A DNA stretch of 64,000 bases from Unio delphinus (GCA_029339505.1 JAQISU010000058.1:3239501-3303500); one strand, 5' to 3'. Shown: positions 26,392 to 38,243, counted from the first letter of the stretch. Notes: generated from the sequence alone by a model not told the origin. Program-made: numbers and translations.

Positions 26392-26713
26392 CCGCTCCGG
26401 TGGCCTAGTGGTTAGAGTGTCCGCCCCGGAAGCGGGAGGTCGTCGGTTCGATCCCCGGCCGAGTCATACCAAAGACTTACAAAAATGGTACTAACAGATG
26501 CCTCGCTTGACGCTCAGCATACAGAGGTTAGTGTTAGGACTGGTCGGCCTGGTGTCAGGATAATGTGACTGGGTGAGACATCATGCTACATGTCTGCGGC
26601 ATGATGTCTCAGTGCTAGACATCACTATAAACTGCCTCACTGCAGACATCGTAGCGATGTGACTGAAAAATTGTTAAAGCTACGTTAAAAATCCTAATCA
26701 AACAAACAAACAA
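26392..26713 (+). mobile_element. SINE family A, copy 2 (complete, inserted in integrase)
   Basis: The most complete copy of family A, 322 bp. Head: 'gctccggtggcctagtggtt' with the A box and 'ggttcgatccccggccgagt' with the B box. Body: gtcataccaaagacttac, gcctcgcttgacgctcagca, gactggtcggcctggtgtca, catgatgtct. A conserved 3' part holds ctgcagacatcgtagcgatg and gactgaaaaattgttaaagc, with a (CAAA)n tail. A perfect 14-bp duplication, acgtatagaagcca, stands at 26378-26391 and 26714-26727. The integrase remnant continues on both sides. Confidence 0.95.
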
Positions 26714-26727
26714 ACGTATAGAAGCCA

Positions 26728-27500
26728 GGAAATTTTTAGTCTAGCACATGACATTCATCTGGCTTCTCGTCTAGGGTTTGATAAGACTATTACAAGATCG
26801 TGACTCATTTTTATGAGCCCGAAAATTAAAAGTGATGTTTGTAAATACTACAGATCTTGTCATACATGCCCAATGGTGGACATAACTCAATTAAAAGATA
26901 CACAGGGCTCACTCATTTTCAACATATCCTTGCATTTGACGAATTATTTAGCAGAATATTGGTAGATTGTGTTAATCAATCACCTGAAACCAAGTCAGGC
27001 AATAAATACTTGTTGACAATTATGTTTGTATCCACGGGATTAACAGAGTCAATTGTGTTGAGGACAATTAAAAATACTTGACAAATCTGCCTACTCTAAT
27101 TAATGGTCAAAGTTTATGCCAGGAATATTCCAGCAAATTATGCATAAATTATGCATTCAGCAGTTCAAGTCTTTTTGCTATCACCCTGAAAATCAAGGCA
27201 TTGGAAAGATGTCATCACACTTTGAAAAATATGGTTAGGTCATCTTGTGTTAACACCGGTAAGGATTGGAACTAAGGTGTTCATTTAAAGTTGTTTAATA
27301 ACATAGGACAATAGTATTCAGATTGAGTTTTTCCCATTACCTCAAAATCTTCTTAAGGCTAAGTACCATGGTCCTTACACAGTTGAAAAGAAAGTACATT
27401 ACTTAAATTATATCACTAATATTCCTCTGAAGAGAGAACAAAACAAACTCCGCGATATAATTATGTTAAAGGAGTTTGTAATAAATACAGATAACCATAT
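26728..27500 (+). pseudogene. Gypsy element B: integrase remnant
   Basis: Frames with stops and shifts give the HHCC zinc finger ('SLAHDIHLAS' ... 'YYRSCHTCPMV', about 26740-26880), the catalytic core around 'ILVDCVNQSPETKSGNKYLL' (26951-27020), the segment leading to the third acidic residue ('CHHTLKNMVRSSCVNTGKDW', about 27209-27270), and the C-terminal GPY-type module ('KAKYHGPYTVEKKVHYLNYI', 27358-27417). It would insert element cDNA into the host genome. The second catalytic D and the E are not clearly preserved. The order (after protease, before RT) is that of Gmr1-like elements. Confidence 0.8.
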
Positions 27501-27689
27501 TACATTTGCAGTCAGTATTGTTGTACCTGTTTCACACAGTGATAATTTAAGCGATGAATGCAATCTGACTGTAGTGACTCTGTGTTGCTATCTTCAGAAT
27601 TCCTAAATTATAAATAATCTATACCAGAGTCTCTCACAACTTCAACAACGAGAACAGAAAATGGCATAAACAGCTATTATTTGATTATG

Positions 27690-28000
27690 AGCACTTGTTT
27701 GTGATGTTATAACTTAAACAAATAAAATCTATAATGACGTAAAAATATAGATTGGACACTTCTGAAACATCATCCGTAGAATATGAACCCTCTCAAACAG
27801 GATTGTTTTAAAAAAAGAAATTCAGTTCTTGCTGGAGAATGATTTCACAAAACCAAGCATAAGTGACTGATGTTGACCAAATATCCTTTTACTGAAACCA
27901 AATAATACTTTCAGCATGTGCACCAAATTTAGAAAAATGAATAGTGTGATCACAAAAGTTTTGAGTGTGGCTGTATATTATTGGAAAGTTTGTTCCAATT
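27690..28000 (+). pseudogene. Gypsy element B: reverse transcriptase remnant (internally deleted)
   Basis: Downstream of the integrase, a frame reads 'KKEIQFLLENDFTKPSISD' (about 27819-27868), the start of a Ty3/Gypsy RT, then 'TFSMCTKFRKMNSVITK' (RT motif 2). It passes directly into the RT thumb near 27970 ('YYWK.CSNFS.IPEPLANF'). The segment that should hold the catalytic YxDD is absent. Finding RT after integrase within one continuous remnant is the key evidence for the pol order. Confidence 0.75.
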
Positions 28001-28345
28001 TTTCCATAATACCTGAACCTCTGGCAAATTTTGGTACGCAAGAAAAGCAAGTCACATTAGTCTGCAAAATGTCAGACGGCTTTTGACAAGTTAAAGACTA
28101 TGCTTAAGACAGCACCACTTTGTTCAGTACCAAATTGTAGTCAATTATTTAAAACGTCTGTTGATACAAGTTTTGTTAAGGTTGGTGCAGAATGTCTTCA
28201 AGAAGCCAAAAATGGTGCAGATCATCCGGTGTGCTATTTTTCAAAGAATTAAACAAGCACCAGGAAAATTATTCCACTATCAAGAGGGAATATTAGGCTT
28301 TGATAAAGGCTTTGGAATATTTTGAAGTGTATATTAATTAGTTCG
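28001..28345 (+). pseudogene. Gypsy element B: thumb and RNase H remnant
   Basis: The frame has 'FDKLKTMLKTAPLCSVPNCS' (RT/RNase H connection), 'VKVGAECLQEAKNGADHPV', 'CYFSKN' and a decayed end with 'LWNI(F)EVYI'-like words. These are the standard landmarks of Ty3/Gypsy RNase H, which removes the RNA template during cDNA synthesis. Frameshifts and stops make it non-functional. Confidence 0.8.
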
Positions 28346-28536
28346 GCTCTTTCTGCAATTATTGTATTTATTTAAAACAACCCCCTTCATTTCATTGGCA
28401 AGATGATACACAAAATCAGAAATTATGAAAGTCGGTTTTTTTATGTTGCAGGAATACAGTTTGACAATAAACTTATCGCATGTATATTTTACAAATAGCG
28501 AGAGAAAATATATTTATTTTTCTTTATGAGGAGAGG

Positions 28537-29370
28537 TGTTAAGTATATTTAATTTGCATTGTTAGTTTTGTTGCATACTTTTTATATGCTATGTGAAATT
28601 GTTTTTTGTTGCTGATCTTGTCCAAATTCAAGTTCGTTCTCCATCTGACCAGTCCCCATATGAATATATTCTGTAACTACTAATACATATGTAATTTTAA
28701 TTCTCTGTGAAAAAGAGTTTCATATCCGGAACATTATCAAAAACGTAAACATATTTATCTTTTTCTGAGTCAGGGTCATTGTGTTTACCCTGTTCTTTAT
28801 GATGTTAATAATGGACCTTATAACTATACCAAAGGTATTTTAGAAATTAACTTTTGACCCTCAACCGGGTTAATCTTTTGCGTCTTAATTTCTTTATTTA
28901 ATCTTAACTACTGGGAAAAGCGTGTCCTGTTGCGATAACATCTGGGCAGAAATCATTTAAAAAATTTCATTTAAATTTTGATTTGCGTGAAATTATTTAT
29001 TATTCTCTGGAAATACAAAAGTGTTCAGTAATTTTCTTGGATGCATACATTAACATGGATATATAGTGAATTAAAGAAAGAAAACTTGGATTGTATTGCT
29101 GTGATTCAATATAAGAATGTTGGCACATCAAATCAATTCTGGCCAATTGTACACTAGTACATTATAGACTACAAGCCACTGAAGGTACGTCAACACCTTT
29201 AACGTTTGAAATTATTTGGAATACTAGTAAATTTTATTGATAACTTAATTCATTAAGACTTGTGTTAGTAATTCTATGATTTACTTTAGATTTAATTCTC
29301 AATACCGTAAGTTATTTTTCATTTTCACTTTTGTTCTCTCAGGGAAATAAAATTATTTGTGAATTTTACA
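28537..29370 (+). mobile_element. Probable 3' LTR of Gypsy element B
   Basis: A purine-rich tract (atgaggagagg, 28526-28536) precedes tgttaagtat. The block ends at gaattttaca (29370), so the ends are TG...CA. Its last about 300 bp resemble 23840-24090 upstream of the element. Identity is low, so the element is old. Exact ends are inferred. Confidence 0.45.
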
Positions 29371-29422
29371 AAGCTTGTTTCATTTCCCTCTTTATTGTTG
29401 CTTATGTTACGACCATAGAGTC

Positions 29423-31092
29423 TGTCAAGTGCCAAATTTTTCGCCAGTGAAATTCATTAAGTAATTCTTAGTCTAGCCGACAATTAACTGTCTTGGAGTA
29501 GAGTTTGGACGAAGGAATGTTTACTTAACTGGGTCATGCTGTTAGAATATTGATAGGAGAACCGAACTTGGTGCATGACAGGCCTGAGAGATGGAAAATT
29601 CTCACGTATAGCTGTCAAAGTGATTGGAAACAAATGGTAGGGTGATATTTTGACCCAGGTGGCATTTTTTTTTTTTCATCTTGATATGCGGTTTTCCAAA
29701 TGTCCGTAGGGATAGCATTTATTCTGATTGGTCAAATGTAGAAGGAGGGTTGGGTCGAACCCTAGAAGTGGGGAAATATATTCTCTAAGCTAATGAGTTT
29801 AAATTAGTCTAGGAATTACCTCTGCAAGAGAGGGTCCATATTATTAATTCCGAAAATACGCAGTAGAAGACTCCAAACGGACTTTAGGAAAGACGTTCGT
29901 TAAAATTGTAGTTCCAGGTTAAACTGAATGTGGAACGATTGTAAGACGCCAAAAACACAAGGTATTTAACTCAAATTCACATTTATCATGATGTATATTA
30001 TGTGATGTTTTCTTTGTTACAGATGCATGATGTGTTCATATTTTTGTACGAATAGTTCGGTATTACATTGATTTAATAATGTACTTCTGAATCATGAGTT
30101 AGAATTTTCAATTTATATACTTAGGTAGGTTAATGGATGGTGTAGAAAACCCGCTGTGTACATTTATGATTGGAAAGTGCTACATTAATTTTGAATTTAT
30201 CATATTAGTGAATATGGATTGTGGGCTATGATATATTGCCTCACTTTACGTAATGATTTACGGGAATATATGTGACTTTCCCAAATTCTGATGTCGATAA
30301 TTAGCCGTATAGCTCTATTGATCTGAAGATTTGTGTAGTATTTGCTAGCCGTATAAATGTTAACACTGATAGTAAGATCTGATTGTTCGAACCAGAAAGA
30401 CGGACGGACAATCTCAAGTCTTAAAGCATAACAAGATACTTAGGGCGTTTTACCCTTTTCTTTTCAAGGGAAAATAGTTTGTTTGAAGAAAGAGTGAGAA
30501 ATAGCGAGGAAGTAAAGATTCAAAAGGAGGGAAAAGAAGTCAGAAGTCGGAGTTGTGGAATTCCCTTTTCAATCAAAGGGCAAGCTAAAGTCGTGACGCA
30601 CGCAGAAGGAAAAAACCAGTCGACGAACAAGGTCATTGTGAATCACCCAACAGTCCAATGTTAATGAACATTCGATTTCATGATGAAAGTTACTATCAGT
30701 TATTAACGGTTAAATTCATCTATTTTATTAGTGTTTGAATTTTAATTAACGTATCCATTACTTTAAAGCTTCGGGCTTGAAGTACTTCTGAACGAAGAAT
30801 ATTCAGAAGCAAAGAAAATTGTAATTTACTGTGTCATTCTTCTCTTAATTGTATTTTAATTAAATTCTTATTTTATCTTTACGGGGGCTCGTGTGTTGTC
30901 TTGTTCAAGATACTATCTCAGCTTACCATATCCATTCTATGACCGGGTAAATTACACCGTAGAGGTCATCCTTTAGATAACGAGAATTAGCGGGAGGCGG
31001 TTTTCGAGTGTTGTTTTTCCAAGTTGCGCAACACCTCTGACCATGTGCGATATTGTACTAATAGCGCTTGACGACCGACATCGCCCGTTACA
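29423..31092 (+). mobile_element. Solo LTR of the 44.4-kb Gypsy family, with an internal insertion
   Basis: It starts tgtcaagtgccaaatttttc like the LTRs at 44384 and 49106, and follows them through cttggagtagagttt, gattggtcaaatgta, agggttgggtcgaa, gtccaatg.taa.tgaacat, attaaattc and gtcttgttcaa to a gttaca end. Target duplications are perfect: gagtc at 29418-29422 and 31093-31097. It is 1,670 bp long against 1,151 for the young LTRs; most of the difference is an insertion at about 29962-30464. No coding part of the element lies next to it. Confidence 0.9.
29962..30464. mobile_element. Insertion of about 500 bp inside the solo LTR
   Basis: Absent from the two other LTR copies, which run straight from acacaagg into aaaatagtttg. 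It is bracketed by caagg (29957-29961 and 30465-30469), a possible 5-bp duplication. The inserted sequence is AT-rich without ORF or terminal repeats that I can recognise. Confidence 0.55.
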
Positions 31093-31097
31093 GAGTC

Positions 31098-32323
31098 GTA
31101 ATGATTGTATCGTGTTAAAATTACAAAAGAACTTTACAATTAAGTAAGCCTGTGTTCTGGAGCTAGAGAGTAGACAGAAACCTTAAATCATTCTATACAC
31201 ATCGATTGACCTCTGCACCCTTACTGAATCGGATATAATGAATACATTTATCAATGTATTTGAAATATGTATGACAGCTTTTTGTCCAATTGTCCAAGCG
31301 ATCAATTGATAGCGTCTGGACCTGAGCCCGGAATATAGATTAGAATTGCTCGACCCATGCCAACTTGCCACTTCCACTAAACGTTATGAATTGACTCCAG
31401 AAGCTCCTCCTTTAACCTAATCAATAAATGCCATGTCCATGTCCTCTACACAACCACACTGGTTATCTAGCGGCGATCAGTAAAGTGTCATCTCCAGCGC
31501 CAAGGCTGTTCTAGATGACAAATTATCAGCGAAAATCCTGGTTCAGACGAGGCAATTGAATCTATCATTTATACACTATTGAGGAAGAGCTATCACTAAT
31601 TTTGTCAAAAACGTTTCATAAATTGTTTAATATTGTCACTTTTCTCCATAAGATTAATACAACTTCATGTCCTCACGACATGGTACCCATAAAATACTGA
31701 AGTAAGCGACAGATATGTCGTTCATACAAACTTTCATACGTGGAAGCAATTGGGAAAACCTTATATCCACGGTGATCGTCAATAGTCCTCATTATGAACC
31801 TACTAACTGTCAATAGTTGGATCTGTTGCTTATGTGCTATATACACTTCACACTGAATGCTATTTTCACGAGATCTTACAGTTTAGCCACAGTATAAGAT
31901 ATTTTTTTAAAATTTTTATAGACAACATAAATTCGAACATTAGTTCCCAGAAGTAAAATGCTAATCCAAGTTTATAAATGAAAGATTACTTGAAGATCCA
32001 AAGCCAGACACACCAATAATGCAGAAGATTACACACCTTAAATGCATGCTTTCAGTTAATGTTGGTACCAGGATGGAATGGCTTTCTTCACCACTACAAA
32101 ATATATCTAGTTTCAAGATGGAATTTTCTTTTCAATAATGTCAAGAAACAAAAAGCAGCTATTATCTTAAATATTTTAAAGAGACTGGACATTTCTTTGC
32201 ACTGCCCTATTTTCATGCTCTTAATCTTTAAACCGTCGCTTGGCATACATTTGGTAAATAAACATTTTTTCCCCGTAAAAATTAACCTGGTAAATAAATA
32301 CCTTCTTCTTCTTCTTCGTCGTA
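31098..32323. other. No recognisable gene
   Basis: 1.2 kb between the solo LTR and a SINE. A 116-codon frame at 32059-32409 runs into the SINE and has no domain; I take it as chance. Confidence 0.4.
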
Positions 32324-32687
<364 letters not shown>

Positions 32688-33597
32688 ACGCCAACCCGAG
32701 GGTAAGTTTGAAAAGTGTGCCGGTTCAAGAGCAAATGGTTCTCAGCCAAAACATCGTAATGTTTAGTGTCAATCGCTAATATATCAACAATTTCAAAGCT
32801 ATATATTTTAATTCTTCACCAGCGTTAATCTCTCTCGACATTTCCACTGATGAATATTTATAGCTATTGGAGGGTACACACATTCGCTTAATGGGGTTTA
32901 ATCTGTGTTTTGCAAATTCAAAAAAATAATCCGGATACAAAAGTCACTTATTGAGCACAACGTATCTGAAACAACTTTATTGCTTTTTTAAAATTATCTC
33001 ACGCATTAGCATTTGGAGTATCTCCTTTTTTTCTCTTGTCGTCTGTTTTGTAAAAGTGCCGATAATGCGTTAAGCTACTTATAATTAAAAATTCGCTGAA
33101 ATATGAGTAGGTGTCAATCCATCTGCCTTAATCCATCAGCCGGCGGTTGGAGTAGAGTGACAATTTACAATCATTTTGTAAAATTAATTCACTCCATTCA
33201 AGTACCAGAGTGGCAGTGTGGTTGCAAGTATTGTCGAAACAGGGATCTCAGAGACTCAGTGACTCAAGGTCGTAATTATTTCATAACACAGGCGATTTAA
33301 TTAAGCTTTGCGGCAAAGAAAACAAAAGGACAAAGAAAATAAGAAGGAAATTGTCAGGTTCAGGTGAAAGGTCATTTTCAATATCCCAAAAGGTCTGTGC
33401 GTGGCGCACATCGTAAAATTGCCGAGCAGACGATTTGATACCAGCTGCTAACTCCGTTATCCGAACTACTGCATCGTAATGGGCAGATATGTAGCGCGTG
33501 ATGCAAACACAATCTGCAGCAAATGACAGACAATAATATCTGATTCGAATGCAAGAAAGATAAGCAGCGCGTGAAAAGAAAATAAAGCCCACCCCCA

Positions 33598-33601
<4 letters not shown>
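32688..33601. other. No recognisable feature
   Basis: Non-coding; a 105-codon minus-strand frame (33281-33598) shows no known motif. Confidence 0.4.

Positions 33602-33690
<89 letters not shown>
33602..33690. repeat. (CT)n microsatellite
   Basis: About 89 bp of uninterrupted ct. Confidence 0.95.
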
Positions 33691-33696
<6 letters not shown>

Positions 33697-34209
33697 GGTG
33701 GCCTGTACCAATATCTCACATTTCACCTTTGTCCGCGTCGTCAGTTCAAGTATCGACCTCAGCCAATAGCTTCCTGTCATGTGATGGTTCAAATTCAAGT
33801 TAGAACTACTTAGCTGACGCTGTTTACATAATCGTTAAAAACAATGAAAAATACTCAGCGGTACAAATTCACTATACTAATTTCACATTTGTACGGTTAT
33901 TCTTACTTCACATTGATATTATTTATCAGTGCGCATTTCTAGATCGACATTTCATGCAACGTACCAATCAAACAAACCATACACACACAATATGCAACGT
34001 TAATTTGTATTTCGTCTTATCAACACCTGTAGTTGAAAACAAATCCAAGATATCTTTATATAAACAATTAAAAATAGGCCAATATACGAAACTGTTTTAT
34101 GCTACCATTAAGCCCGATATTTATGTTTCGGTATGACGACTGCACGGTTTGTGGAATATCTCCATAACAAAGATTATCCTTAACGAACCTAAATCTGAAT
34201 GAAGCCATG
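33691..34209. other. No recognisable feature
   Basis: The first 100 bp (ggcctgtaccaatatctcac, tttcacctttgtccgcgtcg, ttcctgtcatgtgatggttc) vaguely recall the body of SINE family B, but too weakly to call. Confidence 0.35.
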
Positions 34210-34212
34210 TGG

Positions 34213-34299
<87 letters not shown>
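34210..34299. repeat. (GT)5(GA)n microsatellite
   Basis: A short gt run followed by about 80 bp of ga. Confidence 0.95.
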
Positions 34300-34300
<1 letters not shown>

Positions 34301-34567
34301 GGTCGGGACTGGATTAGTGAAGACACAGAAAGCAACTGCGTTAATAAGGTGTTTATTTATAAACGCAATTTAAATATAATCAATTCTGACACCATTATAA
34401 ACTAAAGATAAGGAAAATTAAAATGTTCCTAACATGGAACTATCAATAACAAGTAGCTCAATGACAAAACAACTAAAAAGGATGAATTCAGTGAAAGTTA
34501 AATGAAGCTAACGAGAATATCGTCTGATCACCAGATCAACAAATACAAAATACACGTATGAATTTAC
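34300..34567. other. No recognisable feature
   Basis: AT-rich non-coding sequence. Confidence 0.4.
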
Positions 34568-34975
34568 AAATATATATAGCTCGTATAACGAGACAGATGC
34601 AAATGCCTGTAATTTTAGTTACATTCGTTCATATAACGAGTTACCAAAGCAAAGGCAAGTATGTAATGATTTTATCGTTCATGTAACGAAACTGCGATGT
34701 AAATATGAATTTATGAAGTTATCGTTAATGTAACGAGACTGATGTAAATATGACATTATGAATGTGTCGTTCATATAATGAGACTGATGTAAATATGAAA
34801 TTATGAATGTGTAGTTCTTATAACGAGACTGATGTAACTATGAAATTATGAATGTGTCGTTCATATAACGAGACTGATGTAAATATGAAATTATGAATGT
34901 GTCGTTCATATAATGAGACTGCAATGAAAAGTGAAATTATGAGTCGTTCAGATAACGAAACTGATACATGGATGT
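34568..34975. repeat. 45-bp satellite, about nine copies
   Basis: The unit holds cgttcatataacgagactga, tgtaaatatgaaattatgaa and tgtgt. Outer copies are more diverged and of variable length; the inner ones (34767-34920) are nearly identical. The unit length keeps the minus strand open, giving repeated SVSLYERHIHNFI within the 34818-35216 frame; I see this as a by-product. Confidence 0.85.
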
Positions 34976-35086
34976 GAATTACTTGCTTAGACGGTAATAG
35001 CAAATAATATGGAACACGTATACTACAACTATCATGGCGTCCATTTGACGTCGAAGATGTATATCCGGTTCCACCCGCTCTAGTCA

Positions 35087-35278
35087 ATGGTGGTGGAGTC
35101 GCCACGCATGGTTCCCTCCCCCGTCTGTTTGAAAGATCCCTCGGGAGCCCTTTACATTCAACACAGAGACGATGGTAGCGAGATTTTGGTCCCTCGATTT
35201 GAGGACACCAGTACACTCTTCCGAACCATCGTCACCAAAACACTGCGTATACGTTACAAGAACCTAACAGTTCAGTGA
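35087..35278 (+). CDS. Unrecognised short ORF in a GC-richer island
   Basis: The block 35040-35280 is visibly richer in GC and codon-like structure than its surroundings. The 63-codon plus frame reads 'VPSPVCLKDPSGALYIQHRD' and 'FEDTSTLFRTIVTKTLRIRY' before a stop. I recognise no family. It could be an exon remnant or part of an uncatalogued repeat; the minus frame (34818-35216) is open over the same block. No splice sites were confirmed. Confidence 0.2.
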   Translation: MVVESPRMVPSPVCLKDPSGALYIQHRDDGSEILVPRFEDTSTLFRTIVTKTLRIRYKNLTVQ

Positions 35279-35280
35279 CC

Positions 35281-35571
35281 TTCACATCACCCAATTATAT
35301 ATAATACCTATATATAATGCAGCATACACAAAGGCACCTTACACAAAAACAAACATGTACAAGATACCATACACGGCACCACACATGGGCAGCATAGACA
35401 AGACATGCACACGGTCAGCACACGTTCACTACAACATGGCACCACAACAAGGTCAGCATTGACAAGCCCCACGGTCACTCACGGACCCCATGGTCATCCA
35501 CGGACCCCACTCAGCTAAAATTAAACACAACCAAACGTGTAATACATTTGACGCGGTAATACTTTTACATT
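35281..35571. other. Low-complexity stretch
   Basis: Imperfectly repeated words such as 'acaaggtcagca', 'cacggtca' and 'acggacccca' at 35390-35510; nothing coding recognised. Confidence 0.4.
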
Positions 35572-35823
35572 CATATAGCTACGATGTCTGCAGTGTGGCA
35601 GCTTATTGTATGTCTAGTACTTTGATATTATGCCGCAGACATGTAATACGATATCCCAGCCAGTCACACCCACTCCTAACACTAACCTCTTAACGCTTGG
35701 CGCCAAGCGAGTTAGCTGTTAGTACCATTTTTGTAAGTCTTCGGTATGACTCGGCCGTGGATCGAACCTACCACCTCCCGCATCTGAGGCAGACGCTCTA
35801 ACCACTAGGCCACAGGAGCGGTC
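35572..35823 (-). mobile_element. SINE family A, copy 4
   Basis: Reverse orientation: tagctacgatgtctgcagtg at the left, gccgcagacatgtaata and taacctcttaacgcttggcg in the body, and the tRNA-like head (complement) ending ccactaggccacaggagcgg at the right. The CAAA tail is missing. Confidence 0.9.
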
Positions 35824-36102
35824 TGAATGAATCTATAAGCAGAGACATATAACATAATCATTTACCTTACGTTTCTACTGCACAGTACTCAGTATCACAC
35901 CGTTGACTACGATACAACGTTTTCCAACTTTGAACTGATGAAAGTTACAAGTTAAAAGTATAAAGATATTAATTATTTATTGTTTTTAAATCACATAAAT
36001 CGATTAAGTGCGAGAAGAGAGTAATAATATCAAACGTTTCTATGCATCTATTCTCTCGTGCGTGGAAATTGTGTACTAAGGGTCGACATGACAACCCATT
36101 GT
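35824..36102. other. No recognisable feature
   Basis: AT-rich non-coding sequence. Confidence 0.4.
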
Positions 36103-36320
36103 CTTCACTGATATATTAGCATTGATGCGTGGTATTTACAAAACAATATCACTGATATATTAGCATTGATGCGTGTTATTTACAAAACAATATCACTGAT
36201 ATATTAGCATTGATGCGTGGTACTTACAAAACAAAAGCACTGATATATTAGCATTGATGCGTGGTATTTACAAAACAATATCACTGATATATTAGCATTG
36301 ATGCGTGGTATTGACAAAAT
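36103..36320. repeat. 44-bp tandem repeat, five copies
   Basis: Unit: atatcactgatatattagca, ttgatgcgtggtatttacaa, aaca. Copies are almost identical, with single changes such as atatc to aagc in one. Confidence 0.9.
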
Positions 36321-36765
36321 GCTCCACTCATTGTACAAAAATACTTTCAACACATAAACATTATTACTCTTTTTTTTCTTGATATTTTTTCGTTTCAAAG
36401 GGTGGCATATATAGCTAGATTTCAAATATATAATTATTCAGATTTTCATGAAAGATAATGACTTTTATAGAAAGTATGAAGCAAAGATAATAGCTGAGTA
36501 CTACAGAATGTGTTGAATTTGATAACTGTATCGTCATAATGTAGACTCATTTTAATTTCATTAGAAAATGAGGTGACACAATAATAATATGTCGGTGTTT
36601 GCAACTAAGCAAGGAAATCCCAGGTTTACATTATTTTTCTCACACATTAATTTTCTCACTCGACAGAGAAATCTATGTTTTGCCAAAGTTAATTTCTTGT
36701 CTCAGTTTGTTTGTTGCAGTCATGGTGTCCACACGGTAGAAACCATTTTTAAAATGAAGAAACGC

Positions 36766-36766
<1 letters not shown>
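36321..36766. other. No recognisable feature
   Basis: AT-rich non-coding sequence. Confidence 0.4.
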
Positions 36767-36842
<76 letters not shown>

Positions 36843-36945
36843 TACATACATACATACATACATACATACATACATACATACATACATACATACATACATA
36901 CATACATACATACATACATACATACATACATGCATACATACATAT
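36767..36945. repeat. Compound (CA)n(CATA)n microsatellite
   Basis: About 72 bp of ca followed by about 105 bp of cata, with one tgcata change near the right end. Confidence 0.95.
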
Positions 36946-36974
36946 TTGCATTATATGTTAGGGGTGTTAACAAT

Positions 36975-37234
36975 GTTTGTTTTGTTTGTCTTTTTAGGGT
37001 TTAACGCCATTTTTTCAGCACACGATAGGCTATACATGGCGGCCAGTATTATTGGTGGAGAAAGAACCCGGGAAAACCCCCGGAAAGAACCACCGACCTA
37101 CGAGAAGCTACTGGCAAGCTTTCTCACATAACTACATTAGCCGAATCTTAGACTCTAACCCACGCAGACAGAGGTGAGATGGCAGTGATCATAAACGGAG
37201 AGCGCTTTAGACCACTCGGCTACTCGGAGACTCT
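36975..37234 (-). mobile_element. SINE family B, copy 4 (complete, with target duplication)
   Basis: Reverse orientation. Left: the tail and 'gggtttaacgccattttttc'; then 'tacatggcggccagtat', 'ggtggagaaagaaccc', 'aaccaccgacctacgagaag', 'agctactggcaagctttctc'. Right: the tRNA-like head as complement ('gagcgctttagaccactcgg'). A perfect 14-bp duplication, ggggtgttaacaat, lies at 36961-36974 and 37235-37248. Confidence 0.95.
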
Positions 37235-37248
37235 GGGGTGTTAACAAT

Positions 37249-38243
37249 ATTTTTTCTGCATTACATGACATTGTAATGTAATATTGTAAGTTGGACTGAA
37301 ATCAAGTTTACTTTCTACTTGACCTAAATGATATTTTTTTAAAGTCCGTAAACAGTCAGTTATTACCCACAACAGAACTGCAGCCCCTTCTTGGGTGCAA
37401 AAGATTCAGCAGTTATATGAGACAGATGTGCTTCCCTGGCCACACCACCCCGAATAAAGTAGAAAAGACAAGTCTTCTAGACTGGAAGCTGGAACGAGAG
37501 AACCATTTCCTGAAATGACCGACAACCTGCAAGCGACAGTGCAGTTTTGACTGACTTTAGCTATCGTCGCTCTTCTCTAACAAACATAACTGGATGTCAC
37601 AAGCCAAATGCACGAGTCCATATAAACCTTCTAATGGCAAGACAATAGCGCTGATAAACACCCTGAACTTTGAAGTGATCGGAGCATTAATGCAGATGGT
37701 ATAGCTATCAGAAGCAACACATAAGAGCATCTCCTAAAATCAAATAGCATCCGCTGGAGGAATTATAACAGTTGTCTTCACCTAAGCCAAACATTGAATT
37801 AGATTTGCATCTTCATCCAATCTGGTCAGTGGCATTTAACTAGCATGTGGCCCGAGCAATATCCTTGTCTGCATAAGAGTTAGAATGCAGTCTTGAAACC
37901 TACATAGATCCTAACATGAGGACCTGCCATGCATCAGCATGCAGTATGATAGAACATCCACTTCTTGTATCATAGGACAGACCCCACCTTTGATAATATC
38001 GCTCTTGATTGTACTTTGTGCCGACTTGATTGCTAGGTGGAATGCAAGATTGAGTTGTACGGGCAAGCACAGAACATAATATAAATAGCACGTAACACAA
38101 AGTCTTCCCTCATGCGGGAACTCACTGAGCAGGAAACGACGCTTAAACTCAACCATACCATTCATTTATTGGGTAACTGAAAGGCATCCGGGAAGGAAAT
38201 AATTTCATTCGAGGTGGTCAAACGTGGAAAGTACCGTTTTTCA

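Noticed and set aside
26395..26465. Possible genuine tRNA gene
   Set aside because: A and B boxes are present, but they belong to a SINE with body, tail and target duplication, and the acceptor stem is not paired as in a functional tRNA. The family B head at 25147-25215 was rejected for the same reason.
37380..37480. Tc1/mariner transposase fragment ('VLPWP')
   Set aside because: Only one short word fits; the following DxxPIExxW region is missing and no inverted repeats were found.
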